Shown here: positions 57,701 to 64,000 of the stretch, piece after piece
Position numbering within the stretch: position 1 is the stretch's first letter
Layout of the letters: the number at the start of each line of letters is the position of its first letter
Assembly (NCBI GenBank): GCA_030248135.1
Contig: JASANC010002071.1
Span: 36,276 to 100,275, forward strand
Direction: 5' to 3'
DNA: 64,000 nucleotides
Source: Theristus sp. LFF4_11
Taxonomy: Eukaryota > Nematoda > Chromadorea > Monhysterida > Xyalidae
The notes under the pieces: model-generated
Database searches by the model: none
Told to the model about the DNA's origin: nothing
The model's input: only the letters and a program-made list of their open reading frames with translations
Made by a program: the position numbers and the translations under genes

Positions 57701-60700
57701 GCTATGTCCGCAACGAAACTTGATCGTGAAATGGATTCATGAATGCTCGTGTTGTCGACAAAAAACCTAAAGACAAACCTCAAAAATCGACCGGCCCGTT
57801 TGACGTGACAGATCGCGAAACTCGAGCTGTATAGTTGACACTTCGGAGAGCGTCGATTCCGGTGACCACGGTGGAGCTTTCGCCTTTTTTGTGCCCAAAT
57901 TCACGTCGGAGTACGGGATTTTGGTGGGCGACTCAAACGCTGCTAGTAAACGATCACCTGAAAATGTGTGTTTTTTTGCTTTTTCATTTGCTTGCTGTGG
58001 CATTCGCGATTCCGAAGGGCTCGTGTACTATTCCGGCCCGCGAAATTCCGGCCCGTAGAATTCCGGCCCGAAGAATTCCGGCCCGGAGAATTCCGGCCCG
58101 GAGAATTTTCGCCAGCAAGAACAATATTAAACCACACGAAGTGATTTTTGGTAAATAAATTCTTGTGATTTTTTATTTTTGTTTAGAACTTGCTTGCAGT
58201 GACTTGTTGTAGGTTTCTAATCCTAAGCCAAGCCTTTTTGATAAGGTAAAAGGGTCACAAATCCTGTTCATGATAAAAAAATTTAAAAATTTAGTTGTAG
58301 TTTCTTTTTTCCAAAAGGTTTCATTTTCCAAAAAAGCAAACAGGACGAACATCAATGAAAATACACTGTAACATGTGAACATCGATATTTTTATTTTCTT
58401 ATTTCATTACCCATATCACTTCGTGTGGTTTAATATTGTTCGTGCTGGCGAAAATTCTCCGGGCCGGAATTCTCCGGGCCGGAATTCTTCGGACCGGAAT
58501 GAGCGGGCCGGAATTCTTCAGGCCGGAATTAGCGGGCCGGAATTGTACCCCACCGGTCCTACACAGTCATCTGGACATTCGGTGTGGCGGATCTTTTCAC
58601 GTGAAAACAAATAAAAACATACGAAAACCAAAGTTCGTGATGCCTTGCTGCGCCTGACAACCGGGTGCTACCAAAAAAGCGAATGACGTCATGTCGGTCC
58701 GACATAGGGTTGGCAAAATACCGTCTTTTTCAAATCGTGGTAAAAAACCGTAATTTTACCGGTAAAAAACGGTAATTTTAATTCCGGTAATTCCACAATT
58801 TTTGGAATTTTCAGCTCAGCTCGGCAGCTCAAGCCGGCACCTCGCTTAACAGTACTTTCAAAACATCAAGTGTCAATTTCGTCATCATATTTTTCTTGGT
58901 CATAGATTTTCTCATTTTCTCATCAAAAATGAGAAATCAAAAACTCAGGGGTCGAAAAAAAACGGAAAAATACGAAAAAACCGGAAAAATACAGAAACGG
59001 TCTTTTTCCCGTTTTTTTCAAGGCACCAATTTTTACCGGTAAAAAACCGGTATTTTTACCATGCCAACCCTAGTCCGACACACTCAAGTAAACGGTCAAT
59101 ACCCAGCTCAACGGCTTTATCGAGCAGCTGACGGTCGCCGCTCAAATGATAGGCGCTCAACAGTCCGCCCAACACTCGAATCGTCGTTTCGAACAGATTC
59201 ACAAATTGATTCCGCGTGAATTGCAGCGACTCCAAGACGTAGCGACGCGCTTCGTCGAATTCTGAGAGAAAAAACCATTTTTTATTGTTGTCCTGGCTGC
59301 GACTCACTTCACTGCGGGCAATCAGTTTAGTGCTTGACGCGGCAATTCAAAGTTGCTCTTGATGACGTATCTTCAGTTCACTTTATGCACCAATAGATCT
59401 GATTTAAACTCGATTGCAATGCACCGGCTTCCAATATTCGATCCGTGACGTTCCGGTGAGTGATCGAAACAAATCACGCTCAAAATCAGCAAGAAAACAA
59501 AACAATCAAAACCGCATTTGTCACGTCTACCAACCGTCGGTCAATCCCATGATGATCATGGTGTCCAACGAATCGACCATCGTCAACGCCAATCGGAACC
59601 ACTCGGCGCGACTCTTGCTCACCGGCTTCAAATGATCGGCGCCCCACGCGTATTGCCGGTAGCCGTTCCACGCGTGCTTGAACGCGTTCATCACGGCCGT
59701 TTGGCGTTCGTTCTGCGGTCCTGGAGACAGTTTTTTGGTGCAAAAAAACAAAGGAAAAAGAACAAAAAAGGTGTGCAGCTGGGTTTTTTGTCACGACACG
59801 TTCGCTCCTCTCTGTCCCTGTGGTGTGCAGAAAATTGTGTTTTCAAGATAACATGTCCGCTCCACCCTGTCATCAACGGTCGATGCGATGTGGACAACGA
59901 CGCAGCTCCCACAGAGCGTCCGCACCCGACCGAGCCCGCTCGATCCGGCCAAATTGCGTCACTACCTTTCCAACCGGTTGGGCGATGAACAACAACAACA
60001 GCTACAGGAAAGGATGAGGATCTCAGAGGTTGAACACACATAACACTGAGCTGTAAGCTACAGTCAATTAACGTGGTTCATTGAACTTTTTGGCCAATTG
60101 ATTCATCAAGCAAGAATATCGACTTTGGCAAACTGCAGAGCAAGTCCAAAGCAAACCTTTGAATTTATTGATCCTCGGCTCGACAACTTGCTGTCGTGCG
60201 TTGATGTTGTCGATTGCATTTTTATTCTCATTGATCGGAAGTTCATCTCCATTTTCGTCCGTTCGCACCAGCCGGCCGGCGGCCGTGGCTTGCTGGAAAA
60301 AATTTAAAACTTTATCCTTCGTTTAAAAATCTTGAATTTGCGAAAACTGTCCTGCATACCAAAAAAATTCTGCAAAAATGCAAAGAAAAAGTATACGAGA
60401 AAAATAATCCCGCATGCTAAGTTCACCGGAGCACCACTCACTCATCTACACTTGAAATTGGCCGCGAAAAAACTGAACGCAAACCATTCTGAATGAAACT
60501 GAAATAAAATATGAAAGAAAAACAAAAAAAATGCAAAAAATAAAACACCAACTATCCACCACACCTATCAACTTCCAAAAATATAAAACACACACACACA
60601 CACACACTTTTGGGTGACTTTCATTTTTGAACAACAACTCATAGTTCACAATCGCAATGTCGTCTCGATCGTCGCCGTCGTTCGAAAGCTAGAAAAGAGA

Positions 60701-60988
60701 GCTGGCACACGATCCTGACCAAGAATGAACACAAACACACACACTGGTGGTGTCCTCATCGATATGGAAAAAACTATTTTTTTCAAATATTACCTGATCA
60801 TCATTGGACGACGTCAACTTTGATTTGAAAGACGATGATGTTTTCGCGGACGAAACTTTGGCGACAATATTTTTGAACGTGAAGACGGACGGCGACACGC
60901 GCGCACCAAGCAAAAGGGCACCAGTGACTGAGATCACCGTGAGACCAACGGCGAATGTTCGTTGGAGACTCGACAGGCGACGCCATCG
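51741..60988 (-). CDS. MAN1B1: ER class I alpha-1,2-mannosidase (glycoside hydrolase family 47)
   Basis: Exons: 60794-60988, 60608-60688, 60157-60292, 59535-59720, 59103-59261, 57779-57957, 53194-53387, 52971-53097, 52691-52888, 51741-52067 (TAG); 593 residues plus an unidentified first exon with the ATG. All phases match. The first listed exon has a membrane anchor ([18 protein letters not shown]), fitting a type II ER/Golgi protein. The catalytic domain is complete and close to MAN1B1: [15 protein letters not shown] (acid residue), [53 protein letters not shown] and NTEAHPLP (calcium-binding Thr). It removes mannose from N-glycans in the ER and marks misfolded proteins for degradation. A 4.4-kb intron (53388-57778) contains a whole receptor gene on the same strand, and several MITEs sit in other introns. 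Confidence 0.88.
52082..52171. mobile_element. MITE family B copy 6
   Basis: AGCGGCATTCATGAAGCAGC ... GTGCTTCATGAATGCACCT with TAA on both sides (52079-52081 and 52172-52174). It lies 14 bp upstream of the acceptor of the mannosidase's last exon. Confidence 0.88.
52175..52305. mobile_element. Inverted-repeat element with CCCGTTCATA ends
   Basis: AGGCCCGTTCATACTG and CATATGAACGGGTCT are inverted ends; the interior holds ACGTACGTCGACGTACGT palindromes and TGACGTGACGTGG, related in style to family C. It adjoins the family B copy at the shared TTAAA. Confidence 0.6.
53671..55676 (-). CDS. Divergent ionotropic (glutamate-type) receptor nested in a mannosidase intron
   Basis: Exons 55163-55676, 54310-54844, 53671-53869 (TGA), phases matched, 415 residues. 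Residues 40-130 look like the first lobe of the ligand-binding domain ([24 protein letters not shown]). M1 is about 139-158 ([21 protein letters not shown]). After a short loop, M3 is about 175-200 ([21 protein letters not shown]), where classic channels have SYTANLAAF. The second lobe follows, then M4 ([20 protein letters not shown], about 386-405). There is no amino-terminal domain and no obvious signal peptide, so an upstream exon may be missing. Similar short receptors without an ATD exist in nematodes; ligand unknown. It lies wholly within the mannosidase intron 53388-57778 on the same strand. Confidence 0.72.
53908..54072. mobile_element. MITE family A copy
   Basis: TCGAACTCCAAATTATAGGG and GCCTATAATTTAGAAGTCGA ends with the shared middle (CACATGATGCATGCTTTCTG, GACAGCATGCGATCAC). 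Starts about 40 bp upstream of the last receptor exon. Confidence 0.82.
56013..56360. mobile_element. MITE with GCAGGGTGACTAAAA ends
   Basis: Left TGCAGGGTGACTAAAAGAT, right TCTTTTTTACTCACCCTGTA are inverted repeats; about 350 bp, non-coding. Ends resemble mariner-type ACAGGGTG termini. Located in the long mannosidase intron upstream of the receptor gene. Confidence 0.6.
56460..57261. mobile_element. hAT MITE 1 with perfect 8-bp target duplication
   Basis: Element 56468-57253, ends TAGAGTTGGTAAAAAACCGG / TGCCAACCCTA. GTTTGAAC is duplicated exactly at 56460-56467 and 57254-57261. Subterminal AAAACCGGTTTT and CCGTTTTAAAACC repeats resemble transposase-binding arrays. No transposase. Confidence 0.85.
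57493..57582. mobile_element. MITE family B copy 7, near-perfect palindrome
   Basis: GGTGCATTCATGAAGCAGTA ... TACTGCTTCATGAATGCCGCT. The inner arms TTAGTGACCGCGTAGC and GCTACGCGTCACTAA match almost fully. In the long mannosidase intron. Confidence 0.87.
58024..58548. mobile_element. Foldback element with AATTCCGGCCCG minisatellite arms
   Basis: Arms 58024-58146 and 58415-58548 are inverted copies; each has five to seven units of about 14 bp (AATTCCGGCCCGGAG) then a shared unique end (ACAATATTAAACCACACGAA). A 270-bp spacer separates them. Lies in the mannosidase intron between exons 59103-59261 and 57779-57957. Repetitive arms of this sort are typical of foldback transposons. Confidence 0.78.
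58697..59080. mobile_element. hAT MITE 2 with perfect 8-bp target duplication
   Basis: Element 58705-59072, ends TAGGGTTGGCAAAATACC / TTTTTACCATGCCAACCCTA. GTCCGACA is duplicated at 58697-58704 and 59073-59080. Subterminal ACCGGTAAAAAACGG repeats. It ends 30 bp from mannosidase exon 59103-59261. Confidence 0.87.
60590..60608. repeat. (CA)n microsatellite at a splice donor
   Basis: About nine CA units on the plus strand. On the minus strand they read GTGTGTGTG and form the donor of mannosidase exon 60608-60688. Confidence 0.8.
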
Positions 60989-61242
60989 CTGCAACACGTT
61001 CGGATTTTGAAATGAATTGCCAAATCACAAAAAAAACGTTCATGCATCACAAAAAAACGTTCATGCTCAGCTCGTTTCCTGTACGTCAGTCAAATGACTG
61101 GACAGTTCAAACTTCATGTGCATCTCGAACCAAACACAGTTCTTTTTCAAGCGAACATTTATAAACCCTTGATGTGATTATGGGATGGACGACAAATGAC
61201 AAAACAACCCAGTCAAAACGAAAGAACTCTTTCCGGCTTTTA

Positions 61243-61710
61243 ATAGTTGTTCTAGGGGGGCCTGGGGGGGGCCGCCCCCCCCCCCCAAAAAAAATTTTCG
61301 AATCTATCTCTATCAGAAAGGTTTTTTCGGCTCAGCTATTATCTATCTAAAAAAAATTTTCAGCCAGCTATCTATCTGAAAATGTCTGTCTTAGAAGACA
61401 TGAAGTGAGTCAATTTTTGACCAAAATTGACCATTTTTGCTCGAAATTCTCAAAAATTTCGCTAATTTTAGTTAAAATATGCGTTTATACTTGATTTTTT
61501 GCACGTTTTAAGCATTATTTAGCTGTTTTTATAGCTTTTTAGCGTTTTAGCTATCTATCTATCTAATTTCAAAATTTTGACCGGCCCCCCCCCAAAGTCA
61601 AGACCCCCATGGCCCCCCGCGGTCCCCCCACCTTTTTGGTCTATCTGGAAAATTTGCTCCAGCTATCTATATCGCCCCCCCAAGGCCCAAACCCCCGGCT
61701 CTGGAACAGT
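61243..61710 (+). mobile_element. Element 'X', copy 2 (uninterrupted empty site)
   Basis: Starts ATAGTTGTTCTAGGGG and follows the copy at 19550-24362 throughout, including GGTTTTTTCGGCTCAGCTAT and TTTGCTCCAGCTATCTATAT. The GTTTTAGCTATCTATCTATC region around 61556 is unbroken here, showing the state before the long-TIR insertion. The right end has decayed (CTCTGGAACAGTACC). Confidence 0.8.
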
Positions 61711-62126
61711 ACCGTGGGCGAGGGGGGGAGGGGGGGGGGGGTACACCCCCCCCCCCAGAGCACCAGAGACCGTGGGGGGGGGGGGGGGGGGGCACCGTGC
61801 CACCCCCCCTAAAACCGGGCACCCCCCCCCCCATCGGACCCCCCCCCCCGAAAATTTGGCCGACACCCCCCCCACACCCCCCATGAAATTTTGTCTGGCG
61901 GAGACCCCCCCCCCCAAAATTTTCGTACACCCTAAAATTTTCTTCGAAAATCATGATTTCTTTGTCTATAAAGTCCATAATATAAGCTGAATATATGATA
62001 ACTTGACCATCTTCATTGTAATTTCAACGATTTTGCAGCAAAATTTAGCGTTTTTCCTTCAAAATTTAAGCGAAAAATTATCATGGGGGGGTGCCCCCCC
62101 ATAGAAAATTTGCACAACCCCCACCC
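61711..62126. repeat. Low-complexity G-run/C-run block
   Basis: Runs of 8-20 G or C on one strand, alternating with ACACC and AAAATTT spacers. Strong quadruplex or foldback potential, and a likely site for assembly error. Glycine- or proline-only frames here are not genes. Confidence 0.7.
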
Positions 62127-63990
62127 CCCCCCATGGGACGAATCATAGACAAAAGACCGCACGTACCAAAAAACCGCACGTGCCAAAAGACCGCAAGACC
62201 AAAATACCGCAGATTGGTGTGGAACCAAAATACCGCACGTGCCAAAAGACCGCACGAGTATTAAGAAAGTCGGTTCCGCTGATTCTATGTCGATTTTACA
62301 ATTGCATCAAGCAACATTCGTATCATTTCTTGTGATAAATTGTGTTGTTTTCGTTTGTTCATTGTTCGAGTTTCACTTTTACGCAACAAAAATGTTTTTC
62401 TTCGTTCAGTGGATTTGGAACATGGCCAAATAGCGTTTTCGGGGTTCAGTGGATTTGGAACACGGCCAAATAGTAAAAATGATTGTGGACACAGCCTTTA
62501 AAGCTCACATTTGTTTGATAATTTCTCATGGATTATCAAAATTGGCTGAGGGAATCGTGAGCTAGGCGACGCTTTCTTCTGGCAGTCTGCGCGTTTCACC
62601 GTGTTTGTCTTGTGCACCAACCTGTCACGCAACTCTACCGGCGCTGTGCTCAACCGATTTCAACGAAGTACGGCTCAATCAACTCAGTAGAACACCAGCA
62701 ACACGGTGATGTGGCGTTTGTGGTTAGTTCCGATTATTTTTTCAAAAACCAAAAAAATCCAAAATCACAATAAATTTGTGTTTTGTCGTTTTTCACACTT
62801 TTTTTATTGCAAAGCACCCGATGCTGAATAAAACAACAACCAACAACAAACGACATATCAACGTGTTCACGCTGCTCTGCTGAGTTGATTGAGTCATGGA
62901 TCATGGAAATTGGCTGGGGGAATCGTGAGCTGGGCGACGTTTTCTGTTGACAATCTGCTCGTTTCACCGTGTGTGTCGCGCGCGCCGACCTGTCACGCAG
63001 CACTGCCGGCGATGTGCTTGACCGATTTCGACGAACGACAGCTCAATCAATTCAGCAGAACACCGGCAACACGCTGATGTGTCGCTTGTGGTTAGTTCCG
63101 ATCATTTTTTCAAAAACCAAAAAAATCCAAAATCACAATAAATTTGTGTTTTGTCGTTTTCACACTTTTTTTATTGCAAAGCAACCGATGCTGAATAAAA
63201 CAACAACCAACAACAAACAACATATCAACGTATTCCCGCTGCTCTGCTGAGTTGATTGAGTCGTGGGTCATGGAAATTGGCTGGGGGAATCGTGAGCTGG
63301 GCGACGTTTTCTGTTGACAATCTGCTCGTTTCACCGTGTGTGTCGCGCGCGCCGACCTGTAACGCAGCACTGCAAGCGCTGTGCTAGACCGATTTCGACG
63401 AACGACAGCTCAATCAATTCAGCAGAACACCGGCAACACGATGATGTGTCGTTTGCGGCTGGTTCCGATCATTTTTTTAAAAAACCAAAAAAAATCCAAA
63501 ATCACCATAAATTTGTGTTTTGTCGTTTTTCACACTTTTTTATTGCGCGTCAACCGATGTTGAATGGAACAAAACCATCCATAAACGACGCGTTATCATG
63601 TTCCGGGTGCTCCGCTATTTTGATTGAGCCATGGATAGCCAAAATCGGCCAAGGAAATCATGATCTGGACAACGTTATGTGTTCGTTGTTTGTGCTTCGC
63701 GACATGTGTCTTGTGCGCCGACCTGTCACGCGACTCTGCCGGCGCCGTGCTCGGCCGATTTCAAGGATCGACAGCTCAATCAATAATTTTTGTGGAATAA
63801 AAAAGAATAGGAAGACAAAATAAACACAAAAAACATATCATAATCACGTACGCAGTGAATGATTTTGGTGCGGTCTTTTGGCACGTGCGGTATTTTGGTT
63901 TGATAGCATCTGCGGTCTTTTGGTCACAAAAAAATCTCAAATCTGCGGTCTTTTGGGCACGTGCGGTCTTTTTTGTCACCAAGCCCCATG
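62127..63990. mobile_element. 1.9-kb element 'Z': inverted minisatellite ends around tandem 367-bp units
   Basis: The left end (62131-62262) has repeats of AAAAGACCGCACGTGCC; the right end (63866-63990) has the complement GGCACGTGCGGTCTTTT. CCCATGGG borders both sides. Between them, units of 367-368 bp start near 62551, 62919, 63286 and 63653 (GGAATCGTGAGCTGGGCGAC). The last unit is partial. The repeated open frames in the units are shadows of the tandem repeat. Confidence 0.72.
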
Positions 63991-64000
63991 GGGGGGGGTC

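Noticed and set aside
59969..60010. Mini-exon with poly-valine in the mannosidase gene
   Set aside because: Phase allows it, but the flanking exons join directly to give the expected sequence before NERQTAV, and the peptide has no counterpart in the family.
61577..61990. Proline/glycine-rich proteins
   Set aside because: They are translations of C-run and G-run low-complexity DNA.
62734..63370. Duplicated short proteins on the minus strand near the right edge
   Set aside because: They recur only because the 367-bp unit is tandemly repeated; no domain or start context.
62551..63780. CRISPR-like array
   Set aside because: Units are about 367 bp without spacer structure, in a eukaryotic genome; it is a satellite-like tandem repeat.

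Overview
This window looks like nuclear DNA of an animal, most likely a nematode. Genes are split by GT-AG introns (plus two GC-AG candidates). Several encode domain types typical of nematode secreted proteins: a DB module, lustrin-type Cys repeats, Kunitz, thyroglobulin type-1 and TSP1 modules. I cannot name the species. The large introns and heavy transposon load would fit a repeat-rich genome, possibly outside the Caenorhabditis lineage. All gene models were assembled by hand from reading frames, splice consensus, phase matching and domain continuity; no transcript data were available.

Layout. (1) 436-4351, minus: 5' part of a secreted Kunitz / thyroglobulin-1 / TSP1 protein that runs off the left edge. 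(2) 8128-16291, minus: a second secreted mosaic of about 1,234 residues (2 TSP1, 3 Kunitz, 3 lustrin repeats, a Thr mucin tract, Gln-rich linkers). (3) 18189-about 24.65 kb, plus: a LITAF-type zinc-membrane protein whose last intron holds a three-deep transposon nest. (4) 24613-28951, plus: a SUV39-type histone H3K9 methyltransferase. (5) 34571-42491, plus: a coiled-coil protein resembling the BFR1/nuclear-segregation family. (6) 45176-48459, minus: a secreted DB-module protein with a Thr-rich stalk. (7) 51741-60988, minus: an ER class I alpha-1,2-mannosidase (MAN1B1 type). (8) 53671-55676, minus: a divergent ionotropic receptor lying entirely inside one intron of the mannosidase gene on the same strand.

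Between and inside these genes lie many short DNA transposons. A nest at 19.55-24.36 kb is ordered in time by target-site duplications: a TA-duplicating element was hit by a 4.3-kb long-TIR element (9-bp TSD), which was hit by a 1.5-kb hAT (8-bp TSD). The long-TIR element also carries two tRNA-headed SINEs. Seven copies of a palindromic MITE, about seven of a second MITE, two hAT MITEs with perfect 8-bp TSDs and a Helitron-like 3' end are also readable. The most unusual item is a 222-bp tandem duplication (32592-33017) carrying a hammerhead-ribozyme-like core with a possible target site in its own loop II. The right end (62.1-64 kb) is a 1.9-kb element with tandem 367-bp units between minisatellite-like inverted ends.

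The genes do not form a single pathway. Two adjacent left-hand genes are extracellular mosaics built mainly of phase-1 exons, which fits exon shuffling. The others are ordinary cell functions: chromatin silencing, ER glycan trimming, membrane sensing and endosomal membrane protein.
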